A stretch of DNA of 64,000 nt, from contig JAIOJX010000032.1 in assembly GCA_022376925.1 (NCBI GenBank), positions 116,909,979 through 116,973,978 of the forward strand. Direction: 5' to 3'. Origin of the DNA: Tragulus kanchil. Taxonomy: Eukaryota; Chordata; Mammalia; Artiodactyla; Tragulidae. The notes under the pieces are model-generated. The model searched no databases, was not told where the DNA came from, and was given only the letters and a program-made list of their open reading frames with translations. The position numbers and the translations under genes were made by a program. Positions 1-30,852 of the stretch are shown here, one piece after another. How positions within the stretch are numbered: the first letter of the stretch is position 1; every line of letters begins with the position of its first letter.

Positions 1-13671
<13,671 letters not shown>

Positions 13672-14690
13672 GCACAGCTGCCGGGGGAGCGTCCCGCCCT
13701 CACCCCGTGCTCCCACCACAGAGACTGGGGAAGTGGTGGGAAGGTGTCGCCACCTGTGCCCCCACTCCCTGGCCAGGCAGGCACCTGTCGCCTTGGCCAC
13801 CACTGCTGGCGCGGCCATTCGTGCTCGTGTCCCTAGTGTTTACAGGTTCTTTGGATGCCACGATGGCAGCTGGGGGTGTGGGCAATGGCAGGGTTGCTGG
13901 GGGGCCCATAGCACTTTGGAGGGGTCTCAGGCCAGGTCCCCAGAGGCCTGCTGGGCTTCACATGGCCTCTGATGCCCCCACACTTCACCCTGAGCTGAGG
14001 TTCTGGGTGGGTCCCCTACCTGTCCCCTTCCTTGAGCCTTTGGCTTCCTGACAGTGTTCCCGCCCTTGGAGCGGACCCAGCGTCTGCCCAGGCAAATTTG
14101 GATCTTCCTACCTGGAGGCAGGGTAAGGGGCCAGGGGGCTGTGCAGTGTTACGTGTCAGGCTGTGCTGCCAGGCCCTGTTTGTCTGTGTGATTATTTTTG
14201 TAAACATTGTATTATCTGTGGTTGCCACCCCCTAGCCCTTGGCCTCGGGCCCAGTTTGTCTTCCAGGCCCACTTGCACTTCACTCAGCTGCTCTGGGGTC
14301 ACTGTGCCTCCTTCCAGCACTGGCTGTCAGGGCCAGCCAGCAGAGGCCCCTGACCCAACAGCCTGCCCAAAGAACTTGTTTCTGGGGGGCAGGGGTGGGG
14401 TGTTGCTCAGCAGGAGGTTTGAGCCCAGAGCCTGGGGGAAGGGGGCCCTACACAGCATCCCCTTGCCCTCCCACCACCAGGCTAAAAGCCCAGTCTTCCC
14501 GATCTGGGCTACCCTTGTTCATGTGCCAAATGGCCCAGCCCGTGTGCCCCAACCCTTCCTGGAGCCAGAGCTCCTTCAGCCCTGCACTGTCCGTGTGTCC
14601 GTCCTCCACGCCTCTCTGTGCAGTGACAGCCCCGGAAGAGCCACCTCTAATCCTCTGTAGCAATAACGGTGCGCCGCCCACCCCCGCCCA
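13672..14690 (+). other. SLC6A9: SLC6A9 3' untranslated region
   Basis: Sequence after the TGA continues without coding potential. It includes an AT-rich tract around 14186-14220 (TTTTTGTAAACATTGTATTA). No canonical AATAAA is present. AATAAC at 14662-14667 is the best remaining candidate polyadenylation signal, so the end is approximate. It faces the 3' end of CCDC24 on the other strand. Confidence 0.55.
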
Positions 14691-14724
14691 TCTGCGCACC
14701 ACTAGGATTTTAAAGTCCATAGAT

Positions 14725-14730
14725 TTTAAT
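14725..14730 (-). terminator. CCDC24: Candidate CCDC24 polyadenylation signal ATTAAA
   Basis: TTTAAT on the plus strand reads ATTAAA on the minus strand, about 325 bp past the CCDC24 stop. No AATAAA lies nearer. Confidence 0.5.
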
Positions 14731-15055
14731 GAATTTCTATTCCTGTCTCTGAGTGCTGATGTGCTTTGTCTGGGTCCCCCATGGGGACAAGAGTCAGGGC
14801 TGGGACGAGACCTTCTGCCAGGCCTTTGGGGGGATGCCTGGGAGGAGAAAGGCCAGAGGCTGTGTTGGTCAGGACCAGGCACCAAGGACCTGGTGCGGAG
14901 GTAGGGTGAGGGCCAGACAGACAGCCGTGGAATCCTGAGGAGGGCTCATCCGAGACTAGATCAGAAGTGGGCTGGGCCCTCGAAGCTGAGAGGTGGCAGC
15001 AGCTGTCAGGGCGAGTTCCGACCTAAGCTGAAGCCTTCTTTTCCTGAGAAGCCCT

Positions 15056-19840
<4,785 letters not shown>

Positions 19841-19956
19841 AAGTGGTTTTGGAGTCTCAACCATCCACACCACCCTGACTTCCAAGCACCTTTCATCCCT
19901 GGGCACCTTTAGACTTCAGGGCATGTGAAAGAACCGAGAAATCTGAGCCCAGTGGG

Positions 19957-19962
19957 TTTATT
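19957..19962 (-). terminator. B4GALT2: B4GALT2 polyadenylation signal AATAAA
   Basis: TTTATT on the plus strand is AATAAA on the minus strand. The duplicate copy is at 21055-21060. After collapsing duplicates it lies about 0.93 kb past the stop codon, giving a plausible 3'UTR that ends near 19940, roughly 0.1 kb from the CCDC24 promoter region. Confidence 0.7.
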
Positions 19963-20416
19963 ACTTCCTTGCCTCTTCAGAGCAGGAGGCAGCGGCAGGG
20001 TAAAATTTCTCCTTCCAGCCAGCGGAAGTCTAGTCTAGTAAATCGCTGTGCTTCAAGGGGGCTAGGAACAGCCGGGGCCAGGCGCCCTTCCCACAACACA
20101 CCAGGGTCTGAGTTTAGGGATACAGATCCCCATCGCCAAACAGACAAAGGGGCTGCTCCATTCACGTTTTTTACTAAAGCACCCACACAAGTTTCTGTGC
20201 AATGTACAAACACAAGCCGGTCCTGGGGCTACTGCCTTCTCTCTGAGAGGCGGCGGAGAGGCTGGAACCCAACTGATCCAAGCCCCATCCGCCCCCATGC
20301 AAAGCCCTACCCCAAGATCCCAGGCAGCGACACAGCACCCCCTCTGGTCCCCTCCTGGGGCTGCTCCTCAGCAGGGGGCCCCAGAGTTTGCCCCCTACAA
20401 TGTTGAGTCTAGCCCG

Positions 20417-20473
20417 GGGGAACGGGACGTGCTCTTCCACCAGTTCCCAGAGCGACGGGGTGTCCCCAGGCAT
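20417..20473 (-). pseudogene. CCDC24: Truncated third copy of CCDC24 exon 1
   Basis: The first 19 codons of exon 1 (through VEEHVPFP) recur here and then break into unrelated B4GALT2 3'UTR sequence at the junction near 20416. It has no donor site and no following exons. It is the left edge of the duplicate unit 20417-21508, not an expressed exon. Confidence 0.85.
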
Positions 20474-21137
20474 GGCCCGCCTGCACCGCCGCCCCCGCGA
20501 CGCGAGGCCGCACGCTGGGACTCGCCGGGCCCCAGGTCGGAGGTCTGGGTTACCGGGATACCGCTAGTAACCCAGGGCCAGGCACGCCCACTCACGCCTT
20601 GCCCGCTTCCTAGTCTCACAGGCCACGCCCCCAGTCTGTCTCTCGGGCCGACCTCTGCCAAGCCCCACCTCCTTCTGCCGCCAGTCTAGTTGCCCGGTCC
20701 AGAGCCGCTGGCCTCTGGCGCTCTCTTCTGCCCCGCAACTGGCCGACTCTGGGGAGCCGCGGCCCCAGGAGTCAGGCGGCTGGACTATGGGGCTCTAGCA
20801 CCGCCTCTTCCGCGCAGCCGTCACCCGGGAAACGGGGCCCCGCTACCCCAAGCCCCGCCCCCAGAAGGCCCTGCCCCCCCCCCCCTCCAAGCACCCACGG
20901 GCGGTGCCGGCTCGCGAAGCTCTGCCCACGGCCGTGGTAAGTGGTTTTGGAGTCTCAACCATCCACACCACCCTGACTTCCAAGCACCTTTCATCCCTGG
21001 GCACCTTTAGACTTCAGGGCATGTGAAAGAACCGAGAAATCTGAGCCCAGTGGGTTTATTACTTCCTTGCCTCTTCAGAGCAGGAGGCAGCGGCAGGGTA
21101 AAATTTCTCCTTCCAGCCAGCGGAAGTCTAGTCTAGT

Positions 21138-23440
21138 AAATCGCTGTGCTTCAAGGGGGCTAGGAACAGCCGGGGCCAGGCGCCCTTCCCACAACACACC
21201 AGGGTCTGAGTTTAGGGATACAGATCCCCATCGCCAAACAGACAAAGGGGCTGCTCCATTCACGTTTTTTACTAAAGCACCCACACAAGTTTCTGTGCAA
21301 TGTACAAACACAAGCCGGTCCTGGGGCTACTGCCTTCTCTCTGAGAGGCGGCGGAGAGGCTGGAACCCAACTGATCCAAGCCCCATCCGCCCCCATGCAA
21401 AGCCCTACCCCAAGATCCCAGGCAGCGACACAGCACCCCCTCTGGTCCCCTCCTGGGGCTGCTCCTCAGCAGGGGGCCCCAGAGTTTGCCCCCTACAATG
21501 TTGAGTGAAAAAGGTTTCCCCTCCCCTGGGAGTGTGGGGGATCCCCTGGTATAAGAATTCCCCCTGGAAGCGACATTGCCCCCTAGTCATACCTTCCACT
21601 CTTCCAGGCCCTAGGGGACTCAAGGGGGGGGGAAACTGAGGCACAGAGAGGTGGAGTGACCTGGCCCAGGCCACTCGGTGAGGCAGTGCAGGGGCTGGCC
21701 CAACCCTGACAGTGAGGGGGACTGGACTAGGGAGGGAGGAGCAGGAAGAAGGGTTGACCCCAGAGAGGGCCACACTTGAGGGGCCTGCCCAGGATGGAAG
21801 CTCCCCCAAAGTAGGTTCTGAAACTTCCAGGTACAGCTGAGGGGTGCCTACTGAAGACCCTCAGAAAACAGAGCCCACAGTCTCAGTCCTGGGGGATCCG
21901 TCACAGAGCAGCTGCCGGCCAGGCTGCAGGTCAGTCCTCTTGGCAGGCAATCCTTGGCACTGGGAGCCTTTGCCCACGGGTGTCAGCCCCGAGGGGGCCA
22001 CGATGGGGGCCGCCCGATGTCCACGGTGATATTGGTGAAGAGTGGTTGCCGAGACACCTCCAAGACCTGGTACCGCACTGACCCGATGCCGTCCCGCTTC
22101 ATGGTCAGCTTTGTGTTCTGAATCTTGGTAAACCTAGATAGGATGGAAGTGGGTCCAGATCAGGGCTCACCACCAAACCCAGCAGGGATCACGGGGGCCA
22201 AGGCTCACAGCATCCTGGCTGCTTCCTGGGGTGACTCGGTTCTCCTTGCCACCCCCTCCACCTGCCTGGAGCCCTCTGCTCTTGTAGTAAGCCTCCAAAT
22301 CGCTGTGCTTCAAGGGGCTAGCACCGGGCCCCCCACAACACACCAGGGTCTGAGTTTAGGATACAGATCCCCATCGCCAAACAGACAAAGGGGCTGCTCC
22401 ATTCACGTTTTTTACTAAAGCACCCACACAAGTTTCTGTGCAATGTACAAACACAAGCCGGTCCTGGGGCTACTGCCTTCTCTCTGAGAGGCGGCGGAGA
22501 GGCTGGAACCCAACTGATCCAAGCCCCATCCGCCCCCATGCAAAGCCCTACCCCAAGATCCCAGGCAGCGACACAGCACCCCCTCTGGTCCCCTCCTGGG
22601 GCTGCTCCTCAGCAGGGGGCCCCAGAGTTTGCCCCCTACAATGTTGAGTGAAAAAGGTTTCCCCTCCCCTGGGAGTGTGGGGGATCCCCTGGTATAAGAA
22701 TTCCCCCTGGAAGCGACATTGCCCCCTAGTCATACCTTCCACTCTTCCAGGCCCTAGGGGACTCAAGGGGGGGGGGAAACTGAGGCACAGAGAGGTGGAG
22801 TGACCTGGCCCAGGCCACTCGGTGAGGCAGTGCAGGGGCTGGCCCAACCCTGACAGTGAGGGGGACTGGACTAGGGAGGGAGGAGCAGGAAGAAGGGTTG
22901 ACCCCAGAGAGGGCCACACTTGAGGGGCCTGCCCAGGATGGAAGCTCCCCCAAAGTAGGTTCTGAAACTTCCAGGTACAGCTGAGGGGTGCCTACTGAAG
23001 ACCCTCAGAAAACAGAGCCCACAGTCTCAGTCCTGGGGGATCCGTCACAGAGCAGCTGCCGGCCAGGCTGCAGGTCAGTCCTCTTGGCAGGCAATCCTTG
23101 GCACTGGGAGCCTTTGCCCACGGGTGTCAGCCCCGAGGGGGCCACGATGGGGGCCGCCCGATGTCCACGGTGATATTGGTGAAGAGTGGTTGCCGAGACA
23201 CCTCCAAGACCTGGTACCGCACTGACCCGATGCCGTCCCGCTTCATGGTCAGCTTTGTGTTCTGAATCTTGGTAAACCTAGATAGGATGGAAGTGGGTCC
23301 AGATCAGGGCTCACCACCAAACCCAGCAGGGATCACGGGGGCCAAGGCTCACAGCATCCTGGCTGCTTCCTGGGGTGACTCGGTTCTCCTTGCCACCCCC
23401 TCCACCTGCCTGGAGCCCTCTGCTCTTGTAGTAAGCCTCC
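21138..23440 (-). repeat. B4GALT2: Tandem duplicate 5 (offset 1143-1144)
   Basis: Copies about 21138-22296 and 22297-23440, containing B4GALT2 3'UTR and terminal exon. The second copy starts with a short divergent tract, and a G run is 10 long instead of 9. Confidence 0.92.
21983..22133 (-). other. B4GALT2: Duplicate of B4GALT2 terminal coding exon
   Basis: Same sequence as 23127-23277, offset 1144 bp, including acceptor and stop codon. It encodes the C-terminal 49 residues ending RPPSWPPRG. It would give the same protein if spliced to exon 5, so it does not damage the product. It is part of tandem duplicate 5. Confidence 0.88.
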
Positions 23441-26400
23441 AAACAGAGACCTTACCCTCTTCAGTCCAGAATCACACCTCACACACCTTTCACTGGAGAT
23501 CTAGACACCGGGCACTCCACAGGCACCTCAAGGGCAACATGTCCTGTATTGTAGGCATCACCTTTTCTCCCTACACCCACCATCTCTGTTCCTCATCCTT
23601 TAACCACTCCGCCACCGTCTGTTTATTGAGCAGTCCCCGTGTGCCAGGCCCTCTCTAAGCACCAAGGTCACAGCCATGAACAGGACAGCAAAATCCTTTC
23701 TCTCGTGGCAAGTCTGTTCCACTAAGGCAGACAAGTAACAGCACAACAGCACACGCTGACCCTAAACTGGAAAGGAGAATTTGTACAGCTGAGTGGCCAG
23801 AGGATAATGGGCCAAGGGGAAAACCCAGAGTAAAATTGGCTGGGAGGTTACAGCATGTATGGGCAGGCCTCTGTAAGTCGCAGGAACCAGCTTTTCACTC
23901 TGTGAATAAAAAAACACTGCGAGATTTTTAGCCCAGTCTGGGGAAGGGAGGGCCAGGGAACATGAACTACAAAGAGGTTGCACTAGAACAGAGCACCGGG
24001 GAAAACTGGACTGGCTCAGATACATTTCAGGGGTGGCACGGATATGACCCGCTGACATACAGGGTGAGGGCAGGAAGAATCTAGAACTCCTAGAGGCAAA
24101 GGCAACGAGCCAGATGAAACCAGCACCCAGAGTTCCTTAAGCCAGAAACATCTTGCTATGCAGAGATCACTAGCCAAGGGTGGCCCCTTGTCCTGGCGCC
24201 TGACCGTGCTGCTAGGGCTCTACTCCCACCCTCATCCTAACTGTTCTGATCCTCTGCCCGTCTGAGCTCAGTTCAGATCCCTCCCTGGAGCTAGTCCTAC
24301 ATTCAGCGCTGCCCCTCGGACGCCCCGAAGCTCCTGTCCTCCCAGCCTGTCGGCGCTTCCCTACTCACCATGGATTCTATCTGAACTGGTTTTTCATCAG
24401 CTCCCTGGCTGGACACCGGGCACTTCCTGCTCCTGCTTAACGTCAACCCTACATCAGTGGCTGCCTCCCTGGCTTGAGAGCAGAACATCCCTGCTGGCCC
24501 GGTGGGGGCACCGTGGGCTCACTCGCAGCACACCCCCGGGGCTCCACTGATTCCTCTGGGCCGGGTGTGCTTCCTCCCGCGCCGCCCAGCAGCTCTGCCA
24601 GTCCTTCACTTTCTTCCGACTCAAAGGGTGACCTTTCCAAACCCAGATGTGGCCCAGCCCCTTCCCCACTGAAAGCCCTTCCGTGACTCCCCAGCACCTC
24701 TGGGACAAAAGTGAAACTCCCAACCTGGGGCCAGCAGAGACCCCCTCCTGTCACTCCCAGAACATCATAATGGAAGAGTTTCAGACTCTCTGCATATACA
24801 ATGGACGTTCACATTCCAGACGCCTACACATCTTATTCCTTTTATCCAGACTAGCCTCCTCCCTCAGCTTGTGAATACAGCACTGTGCCCAAGGTAGGTG
24901 TGTGACAAATATTTGTTGAATGAATAACTCTTTTTAAACTCCAGTCTACCATCACCTCCTCCAGGAATACTCCAACACTCCAGGCTCCAATACTTTGGCC
25001 ACCTGATGTGAACAGTGGACTCCCCGGAGAAGACCCTGACGCTGGGAAAGATGGAAGGCAGCAGGAGAAAAGGCCAACAGAGGATGAGTTGGTTGAATGG
25101 CATCAATGGACATGAACTTGGGTAAACTTCAGGAGATGGTGAGGGACAGGGAAGCCTGGCGTGCTGCAGTCCATGGGGTCACAAAGAGGTGGGACATGAC
25201 TTGGCGACTGAAGAACCACCACCAGGAAGCTTCCTACGGTCACTCCCTCTTCTGCCAGGACAGCACCTCCCCCTGACCCCCTTGGGCTGTATCTGCTGGT
25301 TTCCCTCCCTAGAATGAACTTCACACAGGATGCCCAGCAGGGATTGGGTCTGAGTGTCTGGGTCCCCTCACATGCCTCCTCCCCTCAATCCACTTCACAT
25401 GCGCTCAAGGCACCTCTCCCAGCCTGCATTAGACACCAGCGGGGCTTCCTTCTCGGAGACCGGCTGCCTACTCCAATCCCAGAGGCTCAGCCATGTCTTT
25501 CCACTCCCACCCTACACGGCATGGGCCATCCCTGTAGGGTCCCTGTGCCCTGGAGCTGGGCCCTGGGCCCAGGGCTCTGTCTCTTGTCCTATCTGTTCAG
25601 GCTCACCCAAGGTCTGTGAGAGTACCAAGAGGAAAGCCAGTTACTCAGTGATGCACTGAGCCCAGCCTTTACATTTCAGTCACTTCTAGGAATCAGGCAG
25701 GAGTGAACGCTGAGCTGGGGACTGGGGACCAGGGATGGGAGTGCTGGGAATCATCTCAGGAGCCAAGGGCTGGGGGCCCTGGGACCCCCTCTGGGGATCA
25801 GCCGTAAGGGACATCACCTCTATAGAGTAAGGGGTTGGGGAGGCTGGGGTGGAGGGCCCCGGAGTCACCTTTGAGGGTTGGGCTCGTTATGCTTGTCGCG
25901 GTCGTGCTTGATCATTCGGTAGCGGCCGATGCGAATGTCTGGGCGTGAAATCTTCATCCCAGCGAGGGAGATCCTGCAGATGGGGACAGCCAGGATGGAG
26001 GGGGTTCCAGGATGTGCCAAGAGCCCCACCCGATCTGTGCCCCCACCCCACGCCCCAACTACTCCCTACCCTGTCCTTGCTCACCGGTTGAAGATGTCAT
26101 CGTCCTCACCACCCCAGCCCCAGTACTCATTGGGGAAGCCATTGATTCTCAGGAACTGGGATTTATTCAGGCCCGACACACCTCCGAAGTAGCCGGCATA
26201 GGGCAGCCTAGGGCACAGAAGGCAGGCGTCAATGAGGGGCTCGGGGGATTCCAAGTGGAGGCCCGGCAGCAAGTGGGGCATGGGGAGGGGTGGCCTGGGC
26301 GGAGTGGGGAGGCCTAGGTCCAGCAGAGAAGGGAGCTCTCACCGGAAGCCAAATTTGTCCATGGCAATGGCGAAGTGGCGGGGCTGGTCCCCACAGCGGT

Positions 26401-29400
26401 AGAGGTTGCGGTCATCCATGGGGACCAGGTCCACGTCGCTGAAGATGAAGCAGTTGTAGGTAGAGTCCTCCTTCAGCGCCTCCAGGAAGCCCACGTTGAG
26501 CAGCTTGGCCCGGTTGAAGGTGTCCTCACCATGCTGGGGTTGGTGGAGGGGCTGGTCAGCTCTGGGCCTGAGACTCAGAAGCATCTACCACTTGACCACT
26601 GTCTAGAGTGCTCCCTGAGGACCTAGCCCGACCCCACTCATCCCCCATCGGGGGCCCCAGACTCTTGGGATCAAGTCCAGCTCTTTATCCTGGACGGAGC
26701 TGTGCACAGCCTTTCAGGATTTGACTCCATCTCCTCTCTGGCCAATGCCCCAAGTTCAGCTATACTCAGTTCCTCTGAAATCCTAGAACATGCTAGGCTC
26801 TTTCTTGCCTCCAGGCCTCAGTGTTCGCAGTTTCCCCTGCCTGGAATGCTCTCCTTCTCCACTTAGCAAACTCATGCCTGGAGGGGCCTCTTACCAAGAC
26901 TCCACCCCGGTGTAATCACTCATTCCCTTCTGTGTACCTCACTTACGCCAGGTCCATTCACATGGTTACAGTTTAGAGCTCTCGTTTCATTCATTCCTTT
27001 AAATATGCCCCTCGAGGCCCTGACCTTGGTGCCAGGCACCTTCTCTGTGCCAGTGAGGATCCTAAAGACGAGTGGCCCTGAGCATACTGCTTGGCCACTG
27101 AGCGTGTCACAGAGAGAGACGAACAAAGAATGGCCCCAAACAGCCAGCATCTTCAGTGTGGAGACCACGGGGACTAAGTCACCGTGCCTCAGCCTCCTGT
27201 CCCCTCTGGCTCCTGGAGATCCATATCCAACTCCCTGAGCAGCCTCTGGGACTAGGCTTTATTCACTTGTCTCCTCAACGAAATGGTAAGCACAGTAAGC
27301 TTGGAGCCTCCTGATAAATGGGGCTTCAGGACTAGGTCTCCCTGAGGTCAGCCTCCTGGTGGTCTCCTGGCTTTACAGCCCCAGGCTCTGAATTCTGGCC
27401 TGAGCCAGGAGGGTTCCACGGAAGGAGCTTGCTGGCCTCAGAGGCCCCTGCTCCAGCCCATGACCTCCAGGCTGAAGCCAGAGAGGTTCCTGGTCTTCAA
27501 GGGGGCCCTCCTGGAAGAGGACGTACAGCCCCTCCTCTCCACCAGCCATCCTGGGCCCAAGGGTGCAGGAGGTGCTCCCCAGAACCCTGAACAGCCCAGC
27601 CCCGCCTACTCTCTTTCCTCCCTGCCCTGGACCTTCTCGCCCACCAGCCCTTGGAGCTATAGTCCATTTTCTCCTGGCTCACTGCACTCCTTCCTACCCT
27701 CTCTCACCACCTGGGGCCCTGGGTTTCTCCCACAGGGCTCATAAACATGGCTCCTTCTCTCCACACTTCCAAAGACCCAAAGAAAGCCCTTCCTCTAGCC
27801 ACCACCCTACCTCTTGCCTTCTCTTCTCAGCAGAGTTGGTTTTTTTCTTTTTTTTTTTATAAAGCGTTGTTTCCAATTGGCTACTTGCATTTTGTCAGAT
27901 CTGATTCCTTCTGCAACCCACTGCAATCTGCTTCCGCCCCCACCATGCCCCTGAAATGGCTCTCACAGGGCCCACCTTGTTGCTAAATCCACTGGACGCT
28001 TATAGGTCTACATCCTCCCTTCCTCCCCCAGCAGCACTCACACAGCTGCCTCGCTTCCTTCCTGACGCTTATTCCTGGGTGCTGGGACACCGTGGTCTCC
28101 TGGGTCTCCTCGAATCTTTCTGACCAACTCTTGCGGCCTCTGCGGTCTCTTTCTCCACTTATTCCTTCTATGCTGGCTTTCTCTTCTCAGCTTCCAGGCC
28201 CCCCGGGCAGGATGGACATGGTTGGCTTTAGGGACCACCTATATACTTGTGGCTCCCAGATCCACCTCGGACTTCAGTCCTAGGTCAATTCATTTGTCAC
28301 ACTGTCGGCTAAACATTCCTCTTATAGCTTCCGCAGGACCTAAATACATCACATGCAAAAAAGTCACACTCCCCCCCCAGACCTGGTCCCGATCCTGTGT
28401 TCCCATCTCATTCACAGGCACAGACGTCCACACAGCTGGACCTCTCAAGACAGAGCCCCAGGGTGTCCCAGCACCTCCCTTCCCTTTACTCTGCACTACC
28501 TGTATCACGCCTCTCCCCTCATTCACATGAGTCCTGCCTGACCCGAAGGCACATTCACCCCCACGATCCTGAACACCGCAGTCTCATCCCACCAGGACCC
28601 CTGCCTCCAGGCTCCCCTTGCATCCCACTGTCCGCACTCAGAGCAGTCCTCCTAATCAGCCCACATACACATCACTCCACACTAAAACCTCCCAATGGGA
28701 ACCTCCCTGATGGGACAGTGGTTAAGAATCTGCCTTCCAGTGTAGGGGTCGTGGGTTTGACCTCTAGCTGGGGAACTAAGATCCCCCATGTGATGGGGCA
28801 ACCAAGCCCGCACAGAGCAACTACTGAACCCACACCACAACTAGAGAGCCCGTGCTGCTGCTCCCAGTGAAGACCCAGTGCAGCCCCCAAAAAAGAAAAC
28901 ACCACTTCACAAGGGCGCCCCCTCACTTTCACGCTGGAATCCAACTGCTTCAGACGCCACCTAAGACCCTTCTGGCCTCCACTGGCTCTTCCAACCTCCC
29001 CTCTGCTACCCTCCCTGTTTGAGGGGCCCCACTCCTCAGTGGACAGTTTCTGAACACACAAGACCACCAGTTCTCTCATTAGCACCTGGGGCTCCAGGTC
29101 CCTCTGCCTAGAATCTGGCCTCCCCTGGTCTCTCCACTGGTTGATGCCTGCTTATCCCTCAAGATCCATCTCAAAGGTTGCTTCCCCACCCTGAGGTTAG
29201 ATGGGCCCCGTGGTCCCACAGCCCACGGCTCCCACTCCAGCCACACATCATTGTCCTGGAGTCTAAAGGGATCCAAGTTCACGTCTGAGAATTTTCTGTG
29301 AGGGGGAAAGCCTGTATCAGACCCTCTCCAGGCCATGGCAGCCAGCCCCAGCCAGGCCCACGGCAGGGCCTAGAGCCTGAGCTGAATTCCTGGATCGCAG

Positions 29401-30538
29401 CTGTACTCAGCACTTGGCCCTAAGGCAGATTCGATCCCTCTTTTGGGTCTAACTCTCCCTCTGCTCAGGGCCCTCCGTATATCAAAGCCAGTGTAGCCTA
29501 AGCTGCTACCACATGGAGTGGGGCCTACCGAAGGTAAACAATGGCGCTCGCCCCCAGCGGAGGCTATGCACACCTGGCAGTGTGGATGCATGCCGCCATT
29601 AGCAGCCTGCTGTCCCCTGAATGGACACGCACACCTGCATGTGCTCACAGTGACATCCATCTACCCTCGTACAACGTGCGTCGACACAACTATTGGTCGG
29701 CAAGCACCCATGTCCAACAGGCACATGGGTCCCTCACCCACAGGTGCTTGTGGGTTCCCTGGTGGCCGGGGACCAGCCTGTGGGTGCAGGCAGCACACCT
29801 GGTTGATGACGTAGATGCCATAGCGCAGCCGCTGTCGCCGGAGGATGGGGTGCAGATAGTGGAGCCAGTAGCGTAGGTGGTGCTCCCGGTGTCGGAAGGG
29901 GATGATGACTGCCACCGTCTGGGCTGGCGCGCAGTCAGGCGGCGTATAGCGGCCGCCCAGGAGCACACCTGGGTTTTCCCTCTGCACCCGCTCCAGGGGC
30001 ATTGGCGAGGTGAACTCGATCAGCAGTCGGCCCACTGCAGGCAGAACAGTGGTGGAAGCAGGCCTCCCTCACAACCCAGGGACGCCAGACCCCTCCCTCC
30101 ACCTGGGGTGGGCAAGGGAACCCCAGGAACAGCCCTCTGCCAACCCAGCCAGACCGGTGGCATCCCTGTGGGGTCAAGACTCCACTCCCCGAGTCTGCCC
30201 ACCCCCAGAGGCAAGCCCCACCCTGCAGGCTCACCAAGACCCGGCGGCAAGTCGGGACAGGGTGGCAGGACAGGAGCCGTGGGGCCGGGCCCGGCGCTGG
30301 GAGCCTCGGGGAGCCCGGAGCTGGGGGCCGTGGCGTTGGGCCGGGAGCAGTTGGCGCTGCCAGTGGCGGCCGGGTGGAGGGCCCGGGCGGGGCCGCGCAC
30401 ACTGAAGCGGCTGAAGAAGGCCAAGTGCTGGGCGTAGACGTCAAAGTAGAGGATGACGGCCACGAGGAAGTGCAGCAGACAGAGAAGGAGCACGGCCTTG
30501 CAGACGCGCTCCAGCGTCCCCCCAAGCAGTCTGCTCAT
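23127..30538 (-). CDS. B4GALT2: Beta-1,4-galactosyltransferase 2
   Basis: Golgi type II membrane enzyme that transfers galactose from UDP-Gal to terminal GlcNAc in a beta-1,4 linkage. Coding exons: 30235-30538, 29799-30034, 26343-26533, 26085-26207, 25869-25973, 23127-23277 (stop 23127-23129); a duplicate of the last exon lies at 21983-22133. All frames join, giving 1110 bp and 369 residues; human is 372. Visible features: short cytoplasmic N-terminus, signal anchor at about residues 14-35 (AVLLLCLLHFLVAVILYF), proline/serine-rich stem with an N-glycosylation site, the FNRAKLLN motif near 186, the metal-binding DVD at 213-215, and the WGWGGEDDD acceptor/donor loop at 273-281. The frame stays open upstream of this ATG for 17 codons to an acceptor at 30590, so a longer N-terminal isoform is possible. 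Identity is secure from near-identity to mammalian B4GALT2. Confidence 0.96.
23278..25868 (-). other. B4GALT2: B4GALT2 intron 5
   Basis: No exon seen. It holds a BovB 3' fragment at about 24980-25215 and an ancient MIR/L2-like stretch near 23608-23660. The remainder is unremarkable. Confidence 0.75.
24980..25215 (+). mobile_element. BovB (RTE) LINE 3' end / ART2A-like
   Basis: Same block order as the element at 4797-5050 (TACTTTGGCCACCTGATG through GGGACATGACTTGGCGACT). In a B4GALT2 intron. Confidence 0.8.
26534..29798 (-). other. B4GALT2: B4GALT2 intron 2
   Basis: Long intron between the exon ending in VINQ and the exon starting HGEDTFNR. It contains a CHR-2-type SINE at about 28700-28901. 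No further exon or RNA gene was recognised. Confidence 0.75.
28700..28901 (+). mobile_element. CHR-2-type SINE
   Basis: CAGTGGTTAAGAATCTGCC, GGGGAACTAAGATCCC, ACTACTGAACCCACACC and an A-rich tail. Confidence 0.75.
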
Positions 30539-30819
30539 CCCGCAGGCGGCCTTCGGCCCGCCTGATGGGCCCGGGCATCCGGCTGCTGGCCTAAGCAAGG
30601 GTGGGAGAGAGGCAGACCCAGCAGGTCAGGGCGGGGAGTGCCAGGCCACCCACCCTCCTGTGCACTGCCCACATTCTTCAACCTGCATCTCCCACTCACC
30701 TGATCACACCCTTCGACTTACATTCTACCTGCAAACACAGAGGCACGGTCCCTGGCAGCTCATGCGTCTTCACATACTTAAGTACTAGTCCACACATGTT
30801 TTTCTTCCTTATTCTCATT

Positions 30820-30852
<33 letters not shown>

